Source of the DNA: Mucilaginibacter flavus
GTDB lineage: Bacteria; Bacteroidota; Bacteroidia; Sphingobacteriales; Sphingobacteriaceae
DNA length: 64,000 nt
Reading direction: 5' to 3'
Assembly (NCBI RefSeq): GCF_030409315.1
Contig: NZ_JAUFPS010000028.1
Coordinates: forward strand, 310,001-374,000
Below, piece after piece: positions 1 through 8,522 of the stretch (its first letter is position 1; each line of letters begins with the position of its first letter). Position numbers and translations under genes: made by a program. The notes below the pieces were generated by a model that was not told where the DNA came from, searched no databases, and saw only the letters and a program-made list of their open reading frames with translations.

Positions 1-390
1 GCGCGATATCATTGATGAACCAATGAAATCAACAGTTTTCCATTCGGGGATATTTCCTTTAAAGCGCTCTTCAGGATCTTTCAAGCGGCGCTCGTGCATA
101 CGATAGCTTTTTGCCGTGTAAACCATCATCTGGAAAACATCTTTGAAAAAGTGAGGAGAGTGTGGGTCCTTTTCAGTATCACTGTAAGCATGGTGCTCGC
201 GGTGCATAATGGCGTAGGCCCTTGGGTTTAAAAACGACGATCCCTGGCAAATGAATGTTAGCAGGTAAAATGTTCCTTCAAAAAACTTGTTGGTAGTGAA
301 CATTTTGTGTGACGCGTACCTGTGTAAAAAGAACGTTTGAAAAAATAGCGACAGAAACCAGTGCGCTATGAAGAATACTATTATTATCAC
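1..390 (-). CDS. Acyl-CoA/fatty acid desaturase, N-terminal part (cut by window edge)
   Basis: Membrane fatty acid desaturase that would introduce a double bond into an acyl chain. The visible 130 residues begin with a hydrophobic stretch, then carry two di-iron histidine boxes, HRYASH and HREHHAYS. These match the HxxxxH and HxxHH pattern of the desaturase superfamily. The C-terminal part lies before base 1. No ATG is available: a stop lies in frame at 421-423, and a GTG at 388-390 starts a protein reading VIIIVFFIAHWF, which fits the usual N-terminus of Bacteroidota desaturases. A TATCTTTG promoter element sits upstream at 433-440. The family is clear; the exact substrate is not. Confidence 0.85.
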   Translation of the reverse strand, partial: MIIIVFFIAHWFLSLFFQTFFLHRYASHKMFTTNKFFEGTFYLLTFICQGSSFLNPRAYAIMHREHHAYSDTEKDPHSPHFFKDVFQMMVYTAKSYRMHERRLKDPEERFKGNIPEWKTVDFIGSSMISR

Positions 391-432
391 TGAATTATAA
401 TTAGAATAATGAACTGTTATTTATAATCTTTC

Positions 433-440
433 CAAAGATA
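433..440 (-). promoter_or_regulatory. -7 promoter element of the desaturase gene
   Basis: On the minus strand the bases read TATCTTTG, an exact match to the Bacteroidota TAnnTTTG element. It lies about 43 bases upstream of the proposed GTG start. A clean -33 element at the usual spacing was not found, so the call rests on the -7 match and its position. Confidence 0.45.
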
Positions 441-538
441 CGATTAAAACCGACAAAAAGTTTTGATGGCACCCAATTGATACGAATTAGTTGGTAAACA
501 GCTTCAAAATAAAACGCCGGATTGTGCCGGGATATTGT

Positions 539-2032
539 TTACTGTTTGGCAAAAGCCAACCCATCAATTGTTACCGTGCTTACTTTGCCCAATTCATCAA
601 TATTAAAAGTAGCGGTTACTTTACCGTATTCTTTACGGGCATATGGGCCTCTAAAGGTATCGTAGTTCCAACAGGTAGCTTCGGCAGTGATAAACTGGTT
701 GATGTTGAGGGATAATTTATCGCCGTTGGCAGTTATAATTACCGAGCCATAAAGCGGATCGGTATAAGTGCCTGCGTATTCTTTAACATCTAAAGTTGGG
801 TGCGTACCCATCACTCGTTTTGCCTCATATTCTTTATCTGCTTTTTCGCCCTTTGCATGGATGCCGTTGTACAGCGTCAAGAAATCTTTGCTCCAATCGG
901 TAGTGCCGCCCAGGGAGAAATAGTCAAAAGCTTTAAACATCAGCGCGTGCCGTACCTCGGCGTGGTCGAGATTGGCCAGTACGTAAACCCCAATCTTTTT
1001 ATCGGTGATCATCCCGTTAATGGCAATAAGGCCACCCAGGCTGCCGGTATGGAAATCTACCTTTTGCCCTTTATAATCCTGCTGAAACCACCCCAGCCCG
1101 TAGGTGATCCAATGCGGTTTGGTAATGCGGGCAGTTGGATAAAATTCCTCTTCGGATACAAATGTTTGGGGTTTAAGCAGCATTTTCCAGCTTTCGGGTT
1201 TAAGTAAGCGCTGGGTGCCGTACTTGCTGCTGTCCAGCATGCAGTTTACCCATTTGGCCATATCATCCACGCATGACCATACACCGCCAGCCGGAGAAAT
1301 AGCATCCGTCATATCTTTTTCAATCACCACAATATTGCTGTCAATTTTAACATGTGCCTCGGTTTGGTTGGGCATGTTTTTGGCTTGCGAGAAGGTAGGC
1401 ACTGTACGGGGCATTTTTAGCGGAGCGAAAATCCTTTTCTGAATAAAAGTTTCCCAGGGCATGCCGCTTGCTTTTTCAATTACCTTACCCGCGGCCATGT
1501 AAAATATATTCTGGTATACAAAGCCGGCCCTGAAACCGTACTGAGGTTTAACGAGACGCATTCGATGCAGAATTTCGGTAGATGGAATATTCATCATCCC
1601 CCACAAAAAATCGGTATTGCCGATGCCGCTGTCATGCAAAAATAAATCGCGCACGGTAAGCTCACGGGTTACGTAGGGGTCATATAATTGAAAGTCGGGC
1701 AGGTAATCGGTTACCTTATCGTCCCAGTGCAGTTTACCCTCGTCGACAAGCATGGCGGCGCAGGCGGCTGTCATTGCTTTGGTAGTTGATGCTATGCCAA
1801 AGACGGTTTGCGAGTTTACCTTGCCCGGTTTACCCAATTCCCGTACGCCGTAACCTTTGGAAAATATGACCTGATTATCTTTAACCACGGCAATGGCCAG
1901 GCCGGGTACATGCCAGTCGGTAACGGCTTGCTGCACGTACTTATCAAATTCTTTAATATCAGGGGTACTGGTTTGCGCCTGGGTTAAAACGGGAATCAAA
2001 CAGGCAATAAGCAGGCCTCTTAAAAACTTCAT
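539..2032 (-). CDS. Secreted serine hydrolase, beta-lactamase (class C/AmpC-like) family
   Basis: 497-residue serine hydrolase of the Pfam Beta-lactamase family, which also holds D-aminopeptidases and esterases. I chose the ATG at 2032 because it gives a signal peptide (MKFLRGLLIACLIPVLTQAQ); the longer frame to 2158 adds 42 residues that would bury it. The catalytic SxxK is STTK at residues 82-85 and the YxN motif is YQN at 173-175. The last ~90 residues (KEYAGTYTDPLYGSV onwards) resemble the DUF3471 C-terminal domain often attached to these enzymes. It is probably periplasmic and acts on peptides or esters. Nothing in the sequence shows antibiotic resistance. Confidence 0.85.
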   Translation of the reverse strand: MKFLRGLLIACLIPVLTQAQTSTPDIKEFDKYVQQAVTDWHVPGLAIAVVKDNQVIFSKGYGVRELGKPGKVNSQTVFGIASTTKAMTAACAAMLVDEGKLHWDDKVTDYLPDFQLYDPYVTRELTVRDLFLHDSGIGNTDFLWGMMNIPSTEILHRMRLVKPQYGFRAGFVYQNIFYMAAGKVIEKASGMPWETFIQKRIFAPLKMPRTVPTFSQAKNMPNQTEAHVKIDSNIVVIEKDMTDAISPAGGVWSCVDDMAKWVNCMLDSSKYGTQRLLKPESWKMLLKPQTFVSEEEFYPTARITKPHWITYGLGWFQQDYKGQKVDFHTGSLGGLIAINGMITDKKIGVYVLANLDHAEVRHALMFKAFDYFSLGGTTDWSKDFLTLYNGIHAKGEKADKEYEAKRVMGTHPTLDVKEYAGTYTDPLYGSVIITANGDKLSLNINQFITAEATCWNYDTFRGPYARKEYGKVTATFNIDELGKVSTVTIDGLAFAKQ

Positions 2033-2173
2033 GGTGTTAGTGGTAAGGGTTTTATGCGATGAATATAGCGATAAAATAACAATACCATTGTAGGGCAGCC
2101 GCAAATAAAAAGGCAAAAAAAATACCCCTTTGGCTTGCGGGGCATAATGTTGCGGCACTAAGTAAGGGATTGA

Positions 2174-2587
2174 TCAATAGGCAGGTGGTAAGGTATCGCC
2201 ATCAACAAAATTAACGGCTTCATCTTTGCTTCCTTTGCTGTTATCGGCATCAAAATCACTTTTGCGGCCCAGCATGGTAAAGTTTTCGGCAACTACTTCG
2301 GTAGTGTATTTTTTAACACCATCGCGGTCTTCAAATGAGCGGGTGCGCAGCTTACCTTCTATGTAAACCAACTTTCCTTTTTGTAAAAATTTGGCGGCCA
2401 TATCTGCAAGGCCCCTCCACATCACAATGTTATGCCATTCGGTTTGCTCAACCTTGCGGCCATCCTTATTATAGGTTTCTGAAGTAGCTAAAGGGAAACT
2501 TGTTACAGATATACCACCATCTAACGTACGCAACTCGGGGTCCTTGCCTAAATGACCAACAAGGATAACTTTATTAATTCCAGACAT
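2174..2587 (-). CDS. ssb: Single-stranded DNA-binding protein
   Basis: 137-residue SSB with one OB-fold, coating single-stranded DNA in replication and repair. The N-terminus (MSGINKVILVGHLGKDPELR) and the segment TEWHNIVMWRGLADMAAKFLQKG are typical. The C-terminus ends in LPPAY rather than the acidic DDDIPF tip of enterobacterial SSB, so partner binding through the tail may differ. It lies 24 bases downstream of mutY on the same strand, so the two repair genes are probably co-transcribed. Confidence 0.93.
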   Translation of the reverse strand: MSGINKVILVGHLGKDPELRTLDGGISVTSFPLATSETYNKDGRKVEQTEWHNIVMWRGLADMAAKFLQKGKLVYIEGKLRTRSFEDRDGVKKYTTEVVAENFTMLGRKSDFDADNSKGSKDEAVNFVDGDTLPPAY

Positions 2588-2611
2588 GCCATAAAATAAC
2601 GAAAAATTAAT

Positions 2612-3658
2612 TTACAAATTAAAAATATTTTTTATTAATATAAAAATGATCTTAGGAAGCGCCAGATCGGGCAGGTTTTCCAGTGGAATGTAAAGCCAGT
2701 TTTCGTGTAATTTAATAGGCAAGGTGTCGGTTTTTATCATTCTTACAAATAAACGCTGATGGGTAAGGATGTGTTTTTGTACGGGGGTGTCCTCGGTAAT
2801 GTTCGGTATCTGCCCAAACACCGCCATTACGGCAGGCTGGGCCATCAATTCATGAGCGGGTAATAATGCCGGGGTTTCTACCATGGGCAGATCATACATA
2901 TTGGCCCATATGTCTTTATCGCCCCGCTTATTCATTAATATGGTGTTGCCATCTGTAATTAAAAAGTAATTAAAGAAGCGTTCTTTCACTTTTACTGTTT
3001 TCAGTTTTACAGGTAAAGCAGAGGTAGCGCCAGCTTTAAAGGCCACGCAATCGATCTGTACCGGACAGATATTACAGGCCGGGTTTTTAGGTTTGCAAAG
3101 CATCGCCCCAAACTCCATCATGGCCTGGTTATGCAAGCCTGGCGTTTTCTTATTAATTAAATCATCGGCAATTTGCTGGAACAGTTTTTTACCGGTGGTA
3201 GAATTGATAGGCTCATAGATGCCATAATAACGGGCCAGCACCCGGTATACATTACCATCTACCACGGCCTTAGCCTCGTTTGCCGAAAACGACGCGATGG
3301 CCGCAGCGGTGTATTCGCCAATGCCTTTTAATTTAATAAGCGCCTCATAACTTTGCGGAAACACACCATCATACTGCTGTTGTACCAGCTGCGCGGTTTT
3401 AAGCATGTTGCGCCCGCGCGAGTAATAGCCAAGTCCCTGCCATAATTTAAGCACCTCATCTTCTTGCGCGGCGGCAAAATCGGTTACGGTAGGGTACCTT
3501 TCCAAAAACCGGTAAAAGTAGGGCATGCCCTGCTCCACCCGGGTTTGCTGTAAAATAATTTCAGACAGCCATATAGTATAAGCATCGGTAGTATTACGCC
3601 AGGGCAAATCGCGTTTATTGGCAAGGTACCATTGTACCAGTTGGTCGGTAAAGTTCAT
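2612..3658 (-). CDS. mutY: A/G-specific adenine DNA glycosylase
   Basis: 348-residue MutY, which removes adenine mispaired with 8-oxoguanine. The helix-hairpin-helix region reads LKGIGEYTAAAIASF, followed by the catalytic Asp in AVVDGNVYRVLAR. The Glu/Gln-rich N-terminal motif is SEIILQQTRVEQG. A [4Fe-4S] cluster is shown by the spacing C-x6-C-x2-C-x5-C in CKPKNPACNICPVQIDC. The C-terminal ~120 residues form the NUDIX-like domain that recognises 8-oxoG. Length is normal. It is the first gene of a likely mutY-ssb unit. Confidence 0.94.
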   Translation of the reverse strand: MNFTDQLVQWYLANKRDLPWRNTTDAYTIWLSEIILQQTRVEQGMPYFYRFLERYPTVTDFAAAQEDEVLKLWQGLGYYSRGRNMLKTAQLVQQQYDGVFPQSYEALIKLKGIGEYTAAAIASFSANEAKAVVDGNVYRVLARYYGIYEPINSTTGKKLFQQIADDLINKKTPGLHNQAMMEFGAMLCKPKNPACNICPVQIDCVAFKAGATSALPVKLKTVKVKERFFNYFLITDGNTILMNKRGDKDIWANMYDLPMVETPALLPAHELMAQPAVMAVFGQIPNITEDTPVQKHILTHQRLFVRMIKTDTLPIKLHENWLYIPLENLPDLALPKIIFILIKNIFNL

Positions 3659-3683
3659 TGAATGTAAAAGTAGGGAAGAAGAT

Positions 3684-3968
3684 GGACTTTTGGACGATAG
3701 GATTTTGGGACGATAGGACTCTTGGTGTTTGGAATTTTATGGCTACTAATAAAGAAACGATACTGGACGGATTTTGATTGGTAGTTCGATGGCCATTTTT
3801 ACATTCGTTGATAGTTCCTGTATCTTCTCGCTTTTCATCCTTTAGCCCAATCGCCTAAAGTCCCTTGATCCAATAGTTCCAAAAGTCCCAAAGTTAAAGA
3901 GTTATATCATACAAATATGCCACACTCCAAGAGTCCTATCGTCCCAAAATCCTATCGTCCAAAAGTCC
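3684..3968. repeat. Perfect 42-bp inverted repeat in the mutY-HU intergenic region
   Basis: The left arm 3684-3725 (begins GGACTTTTGGACGATAGG) and the right arm 3927-3968 (ends CCTATCGTCCAAAAGTCC) are exact reverse complements over 42 bases, with a 201-base spacer. Each arm holds an internal near-repeat built on CGATAGGA. The spacer carries further 'AAAAGTCCC' variants. There is no ORF of note between 3659 and 4151. This looks like an intergenic repeat family rather than an insertion sequence. Confidence 0.85.
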
Positions 3969-4070
3969 CATAGTCCGTCACTCCCTAAAGGAGTGAAAGC
4001 CAACTATTGTCTATACTTTGTAACGAAAATGAGCGTTAGATGTACTAAACAAAAAAAATCTGTTAAATAT

Positions 4071-4101
4071 TTCGCTCTTAAAATATAAAGCGATACTTTT
4101 G
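4071..4101 (+). promoter_or_regulatory. Promoter of the HU/TPR operon
   Basis: TACTTTTG at 4094-4101 matches the Bacteroidota -7 consensus TAnnTTTG. A TTCG at 4071-4074 lies 19 bases upstream, in place for the -33 TTTG. The expected transcript start is near 4107, leaving a leader of about 45 AT-rich bases before the HU start codon. Confidence 0.6.
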
Positions 4102-4151
4102 CAACCCCAAAACAGTTAAGTATTTATAAAATAAAATAAAGTAAATCAGAT

Positions 4152-4445
4152 ATGACTAAGGCAGAAATTATAACTGAAATCTCATCTAAGACAGGTATAG
4201 AGAAAGTAGACGTGCAGGAAACTGTTGAGGCGTTTTTTAAAGTTGTTAAAAGCTCAATGGTTGGCGGCGAAAATGTTTACGTTAGAGGATTCGGTAGTTT
4301 TGTAGTAAAGAAAAGAGCGAAAAAGACAGCACGTAACATTTCAAAAAATACTGCCATCATCATTCCAGAGCATTTTGTGCCAAGCTTTAAACCAGCAAAA
4401 ACATTTGTTGAGAAAGTTAAAACCGGTAACAAAGCCAGCAAATAA
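4152..4445 (+). CDS. HU/IHF-family DNA-binding protein
   Basis: 97-residue histone-like protein that bends and compacts DNA as a dimer. It opens with MTKAEIITEISSKTGIEK and carries the beta-arm signature region GGENVYVRGFGSFVVKKRAKKTARN followed by IPEHFVPSFKPAK. Length is normal. It is the first gene downstream of a good TAnnTTTG promoter and is followed after 8 bases by the TPR gene, so they form an operon. Confidence 0.93.
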   Translation: MTKAEIITEISSKTGIEKVDVQETVEAFFKVVKSSMVGGENVYVRGFGSFVVKKRAKKTARNISKNTAIIIPEHFVPSFKPAKTFVEKVKTGNKASK

Positions 4446-4453
4446 TTATAAGT

Positions 4454-5296
4454 ATGTATAAGAAACAAATAGCCGTAGGTGTAGCAGTACTTGTTATGAT
4501 GGGCTATTTGTATCATTTACCTGTTAAGGGATTAATAAAACCTAAAGACACTAAAAGCGATAAAACAACTGTACTTACCAATAAAAAGAATACCACGGTA
4601 ACGGTTGATATGGTTTCTGAGCCGGCTAAAGCTGCAATTGGGGCAGGTTTGGCAGCGAAGATCAACGATCTTGAAGGACAATTAAAAACAGCCACAGGGA
4701 GCGATGCCGAAAAACTGCAACAGGAATTGGCAAAGCAGTGGGACGATGATAACCAGCCGGCACCGGCAGCATTTTACTACCAGGATTTGGCCCGCAAAGG
4801 CAACAAAGCCCAGGATTGGTTAAATGCGGGTAATCGGTTCAACGATGCATACAAACTTACCCAGGATACTTTATTGCAGCCCGCTTTTGTAAGCAACGCG
4901 GCAGAGGCTTTTACAAACGCCTTAAAGTTACAACCTGAAAGCCTTGAAGGTAAAACAGGATTAGGCATAGCGTACGTAAATGGCGCGGCCGGCCCCATGC
5001 AAGGTATAGCCTTACTGCTTGACGTAGTTAAAAAGGACCCTAAAAACTGGAAAGCAAACCTTAATTTAGGAATGTTTGCCATGAAATCGGGCCAGTACGA
5101 AAAAGCGGTAGGCCGATTTAAAACATTACTTGCCCAGCGCACAGAACTTGAGCCAACTTTTTATCTGGCAGAAAGCTACAAGCAATTGGGCATGAAAAAA
5201 GAAGCAATTGACGCGTACCAGAAATGTAAAGAAATGATGCCCGATCCGGTATTTGCTCAGCGCATTGATGGTTACATCAACGAATTAAAGAATTAA
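4454..5296 (+). CDS. Membrane-anchored tetratricopeptide-repeat protein
   Basis: 280 residues. A hydrophobic segment at residues 5-22 (QIAVGVAVLVMMGYLYHL) acts as an uncleaved anchor or signal. A polar linker follows, then an all-helical region from about residue 75 with TPR-like repeats, for example around ANLNLGMFAMKSGQYEKAVGRF and AESYKQLGMKKEAIDAYQKC. TPRs mediate protein contacts; no enzyme motif is seen. The conserved neighbourhood (HU upstream, a tiny basic peptide and RNase G downstream) suggests a link to RNA or ribosome metabolism, but that is inference. Confidence 0.8.
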   Translation: MYKKQIAVGVAVLVMMGYLYHLPVKGLIKPKDTKSDKTTVLTNKKNTTVTVDMVSEPAKAAIGAGLAAKINDLEGQLKTATGSDAEKLQQELAKQWDDDNQPAPAAFYYQDLARKGNKAQDWLNAGNRFNDAYKLTQDTLLQPAFVSNAAEAFTNALKLQPESLEGKTGLGIAYVNGAAGPMQGIALLLDVVKKDPKNWKANLNLGMFAMKSGQYEKAVGRFKTLLAQRTELEPTFYLAESYKQLGMKKEAIDAYQKCKEMMPDPVFAQRIDGYINELKN

Positions 5297-5320
5297 CTCA
5301 CATTTAAAATTATTATTATT

Positions 5321-5410
5321 ATGCCCAGCGGTAAAAAACGTAAAAGACACAAAATGGCTACCCACAAACGTAAAAAACGTTTGAGAAAAAACAGACATAA
5401 AAAGAAATAA
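5321..5410 (+). CDS. 29-residue highly basic peptide, probable small ribosomal protein
   Basis: ATG at 5321 opens a 29-codon frame reading MPSGKKRKRHKMATHKRKK and then RLRKNRHKKK. About two thirds of the residues are Lys, Arg or His and none is acidic. It starts 24 bases after the TPR gene and is followed by a clear terminator at 5435-5464, so it is a real translated unit at the end of the HU-TPR transcript. Composition is that of rRNA-binding extensions in small ribosomal proteins. The F. johnsoniae ribosome structure revealed a new protein named bL38; whether this peptide is that protein cannot be settled here. Confidence 0.75.
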   Translation: MPSGKKRKRHKMATHKRKKRLRKNRHKKK

Positions 5411-5434
5411 GCTGCCTTAACAAAAGCAGATATT

Positions 5435-5464
5435 ACCCACCTTTAACTAAGGTGGGTACTTTTT
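5435..5464 (+). terminator. Rho-independent terminator after the small basic peptide
   Basis: ACCCACCTT at 5435-5443 pairs perfectly with AAGGTGGGT at 5449-5457 across a 5-base loop, followed by ACTTTTT. It ends the HU-TPR-peptide unit, so rng at 5530 needs its own promoter or read-through. Confidence 0.8.
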
Positions 5465-5529
5465 ATTATGAGTGTTTTTTTCCCACTTAATTACATGCGG
5501 TTTTAACCGTTTAAGAAATGGAGTAGCAG

Positions 5530-7080
5530 TTGATAAAAGAATTAATTATCGATTCATCCCCTAATGGGGCTACTATTGCATTATTACAGGACAAACAACT
5601 TGTAGAACTTCATAAAGAGCAAACCAGCAACAATTATACTGTTGGTGATATTTACCTTGGGCGCATTAAAAAAATAATGCCCAGTTTAAATGCTGCCTTT
5701 GTGGATGTAGGCTACGAGAAGGATGCCTTTTTGCATTATCTTGACCTTGGTCCGCAGGTGCAAAGCCTGTTAAAATTAACCAAGCAAGTACGTAGCGGGG
5801 GATATCAGTCAAAGCTGTTGGACGGCTTTAAGCTGGAAGCCGATATCAATAAAGGAGGCAAAATATCCGATTTATTGACCAAAGGCCAGCTTATACCGGT
5901 ACAAATAGCCAAAGAACCTATATCAACCAAAGGCCCGCGCTTAAGCTCCGATCTTTCTATTGCAGGGCGATATGTAGTACTGGTTCCGTTTTCGGAAGCC
6001 ATCTCTATCTCCAAAAAAATAAAAAGCAATACAGAGCGTAACCGCCTGCGTAAGGTTGTTGAAAGTATTAAGCCAAAGCATTTTGGCGTAATTATCCGTA
6101 CGGTATCTGAAGGTAAAGGCGTTGAGGAATTACAAAAAGATCTGCTTGATCTGATATCAAAATGGGAATCATTTATTACAAGGCTGCCATCAACAGAACC
6201 ATCTAAAAAGGTTTTGGGCGAAATTGGGCGTACATCAACTATCCTAAGGGATATCCTGAACCCCGATTTTCAGCACATCTACGTAAATGATAACGGTATG
6301 TTCGAAGAAATTCGGTCATACATCCATGAAATATCGCCCGATATGGAAAGTATAGTTCGTATGCACAAGCATAAGGAGCCTATATTTGAACATTTTGGTG
6401 TTGATAAACAGATTAAGGGAGCTTTTGGTAAAACCGTAAACCTTGCCGGTGGCGCTTACCTGGTAATTGAACATACCGAAGCATTACACGTTATTGACGT
6501 GAATAGCGGTAACCGTACAGCCAGTAAGGAAAACCAGGAAGAGAACGCTTACCAGGTAAACAAAGAAGCGGCTAAAGAAATTGCCCGTCAGCTACGCCTG
6601 CGCGATATGGGCGGTATTGTGGTTATCGATTTTATTGATATGCACAAACCGCAAAACCGCAAGGAACTGTTTGACTTTTTGCGTACCGAAATGCTTTTAG
6701 ACAGGGCGAAGCACACCATTTTACCACCAAGTAAATTTGGTTTAGTGCAAATTACGCGTCAGCGTGTAAGGCCCGAAATGAATATTGTAACCAGCGAAGT
6801 GTGCCCTACATGTAATGGTACAGGTACCATTAGGCCAACCATTTTGCTGATGGACGACATTGAAAATAACTTCAATTATATATTGGATGAGCAAAACGAA
6901 AAAGGCATTACCTTATGCGTGCACCCTTATATTGAAGCTTATATTAAACAGGGTATTTATACCCGCCAAATGAAATGGTTTTTAAAGTACGGCCAGTGGA
7001 TTAAAGTTAAAAGCAACGCGGCCTACCAGATCACCGAATTCCACTTCTTCTCCAGTAAAGACGAAGAGATCAAACTATAA
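5530..7080 (+). CDS. rng: Ribonuclease G/E family endoribonuclease
   Basis: 516-residue Rne/Rng-family RNase that processes rRNA and degrades mRNA. The S1 domain lies near residues 35-130, including GDIYLGRIKKIMPSLNAAFVDVGYEKDAFLH. Catalytic metal-binding aspartates are in HVIDVNSGNRT and VVIDFIDM. The zinc-link motif is CPTCNGTG. It lacks the long RNase E C-terminal scaffold, so RNase G is the better name. The start is TTG at 5530 (protein begins MIKELIIDSS), in agreement with family N-termini; no nearby ATG fits. Confidence 0.92.
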   Translation: MIKELIIDSSPNGATIALLQDKQLVELHKEQTSNNYTVGDIYLGRIKKIMPSLNAAFVDVGYEKDAFLHYLDLGPQVQSLLKLTKQVRSGGYQSKLLDGFKLEADINKGGKISDLLTKGQLIPVQIAKEPISTKGPRLSSDLSIAGRYVVLVPFSEAISISKKIKSNTERNRLRKVVESIKPKHFGVIIRTVSEGKGVEELQKDLLDLISKWESFITRLPSTEPSKKVLGEIGRTSTILRDILNPDFQHIYVNDNGMFEEIRSYIHEISPDMESIVRMHKHKEPIFEHFGVDKQIKGAFGKTVNLAGGAYLVIEHTEALHVIDVNSGNRTASKENQEENAYQVNKEAAKEIARQLRLRDMGGIVVIDFIDMHKPQNRKELFDFLRTEMLLDRAKHTILPPSKFGLVQITRQRVRPEMNIVTSEVCPTCNGTGTIRPTILLMDDIENNFNYILDEQNEKGITLCVHPYIEAYIKQGIYTRQMKWFLKYGQWIKVKSNAAYQITEFHFFSSKDEEIKL

Positions 7081-7097
7081 ATGTGCTTTTTGCCTTA

Positions 7098-7132
7098 GAT
7101 GTGCAAATATGCAGATTACAGATGTGCAGATG
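7098..7132. repeat. 35-bp dispersed repeat, copy 1 (copy 2 at 49523-49557)
   Basis: Starts GATGTGCAAATATGCAG and ends CAGATGTGCAGATG. Copy 2 matches with about four differences. Both copies sit immediately after the stop codon of a gene (rng here, aminopeptidase P there). The right end also forms the left arm of the terminator at 7124-7157. Confidence 0.7.
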
Positions 7133-7157
7133 TTTTAAAAAGCATCTGCACTTTTTG
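7124..7157 (+). terminator. Terminator after rng
   Basis: GTGCAGATG at 7124-7132 pairs with CATCTGCAC at 7143-7151 (9 bp, 10-base loop), followed by TTTTTG. Position 44 bases after the rng stop supports termination. Confidence 0.7.
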
Positions 7158-7313
7158 TTTAGCATTGTTTAGCAAATTTGCTAAATCAATTTATCAGATG
7201 CGCAGATGTTAGCCCTTTGGTGGCGTTGCGGCCAACAAGCCAAAGATTATTGAAACGGCGATGGTATTGAGGGCCCACTACAATCTTTTTCATATAGATT
7301 TTTTGTTTTTGTA

Positions 7314-7335
7314 GAGACGCAATATTTTGCGTCTC
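7314..7335. repeat. Short palindromic intergenic repeat
   Basis: GAGACGCAA at 7314-7322 and TTGCGTCTC at 7327-7335 form a perfect 9-bp stem with a TATT loop. I know this type of 'agacgcaatattttgcgtct' hairpin as common in intergenic DNA of this group; no function is implied. Confidence 0.6.
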
Positions 7336-7814
7336 CCGTTGTACAGAGCGAATTTTTGAGATTTAAATCCCGCGGTTTGATTTACGTCTTCCGCGTACAC
7401 ATCAACGATGTCATAACCGCTTTTCAGTATTTCCCTAAAAGATATTCCATTGCTGCATATACCCCCCCCCAGATGGAAGTATTAAATTTTGAAATAAATT
7501 TTAGCCGTTCTTAAACGAAAAACAAAAAACATTCCCGTATCTTACGCCGTATAGAAATGTCGCAATAGTTAAAAACAACCTGATACCAATACAACCAAAC
7601 CTATCTATGAAAACACACCTGTCATCCAAGGCATCGCCTTAATAAATTGTCATTTATTTATTGTTTTTGAGCTTACAAAGCTTGAAATACTATCGTTTGT
7701 CCTTTTTAAAAAACAGGTAAAAACACCTGCTTTTTAAACCGGGGCTTTTACCTCTTTATGCATGTTGCACTATTCAATAGTTTTGAACTAACAGTTAATA
7801 ACATAGTGGCGTAA

Positions 7815-7840
7815 ACCGAAAAGCCCAAACAGAGTAGGTA
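7815..7840 (+). promoter_or_regulatory. Shared 26-nt leader element, copy 1
   Basis: Begins ACCGAAAAGCC and ends AGAGTAGGTA. It matches the elements at 11843-11868 and 12435-12460 over exactly 26 positions with only three variable sites. It ends 21 bases before the start codon at 7862. The ACC and GGT ends are complementary. Probably a 5'-UTR RNA element or a regulator-binding site; which one cannot be told from sequence. Confidence 0.7.
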
Positions 7841-7861
7841 CCTAAAACAATTTATCAAAAA

Positions 7862-8467
7862 ATGGGACAGTTCGCTTCTCTCACCAATTTAACCATGCCC
7901 GAGGTTGTTTCCCTTTTTGTACAATCAGTACAAGATAGCGCGATAGCACTTTCAGATCTTAATGTTATTATACAGGGCCTTACCCCGCCATCTTCGGGTA
8001 CGCCGCCGCCGGTTTATACCGATTTATCGCAGGCGGCAACAGCAGCTATTTTAGCTGCCAACAGCGATTCGGCAGTTCTTTTTCCGGCAATATTCCCAGC
8101 TATTTTACTACCTCCATCATCACAGGATGCAGGGGTTGTATTAAATTACCAGCCTGCCGGCGATACCAACCTGCTTACAACCCAAATAATGGACGACTTT
8201 TTAAACTGGGGAATTCAACAACCTAAAAGCGAAGTCGCGGTAATGGCTGCCAGCCTGCAAAGCCAGGTTGATAGCAGCGATTTTACACCTTCAACTACTT
8301 ATGGGCAGTTAGATATTAATAATGCCAATCCGCTTGAACAGGTTTTAGGTTGGGTTGCCGCGTTTGGTGTTTGCCGCACGAGTTATAATCCCGATGGTGG
8401 TTTTACACAGGCTGTTATTTACAGTTTTCGCGCCGCGGTCGGCGTATCTGAATTAGTAACTCTTTAA
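7862..8467 (+). CDS. Unknown protein, first gene of the two-component accessory operon
   Basis: 201 residues, no family recognised. The N-terminus (MGQFASLTNLTMPEVVSLF) is not a signal peptide, so the protein is probably cytoplasmic or leaves by a non-Sec route. A proline-rich stretch lies near residues 41-52 and a second near 84-89. The middle is Ala/Ser-rich; the last third contains GWVAAFGVCRTSYNPDGG. The shared leader element lies just upstream. The next gene follows after 55 bases and three signalling genes come after that, so it may be a target or partner of that system. Not assignable further. Confidence 0.7.
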   Translation: MGQFASLTNLTMPEVVSLFVQSVQDSAIALSDLNVIIQGLTPPSSGTPPPVYTDLSQAATAAILAANSDSAVLFPAIFPAILLPPSSQDAGVVLNYQPAGDTNLLTTQIMDDFLNWGIQQPKSEVAVMAASLQSQVDSSDFTPSTTYGQLDINNANPLEQVLGWVAAFGVCRTSYNPDGGFTQAVIYSFRAAVGVSELVTL

Positions 8468-8522
8468 CAAACAAACGTAGCTTTTTTGAGCGCTATATTA
8501 AAAATACTAACTCCCTATTATT

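Larger units (their letters stand above)
7158..7861. other. Long intergenic region upstream of the accessory locus
   Basis: No convincing gene. It holds a GAGACGCAA/TTGCGTCTC hairpin (7314-7335), a C9 tract at 7462-7470, a possible 11-codon leader ORF at 7607-7642 (MKTHLSSKASP), a hairpin CAGGT/ACCTG flanked by A- and T-runs at about 7707-7736 that could act as a terminator or attenuator, a TAGTTTTG that fits the -7 promoter element near 7780, and the 26-nt leader motif at 7815-7840. The arrangement suggests a long regulated leader for the gene at 7862. Confidence 0.5.

Noticed and set aside
7290..7457. Minus-strand open frame of about 55 codons with a plausible YDIVDVYAEDVNQTAGF segment
   Set aside because: No start codon context, no recognised family and it runs through the GAGACGCAA palindrome. 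It could be a relic but cannot be supported as a gene.
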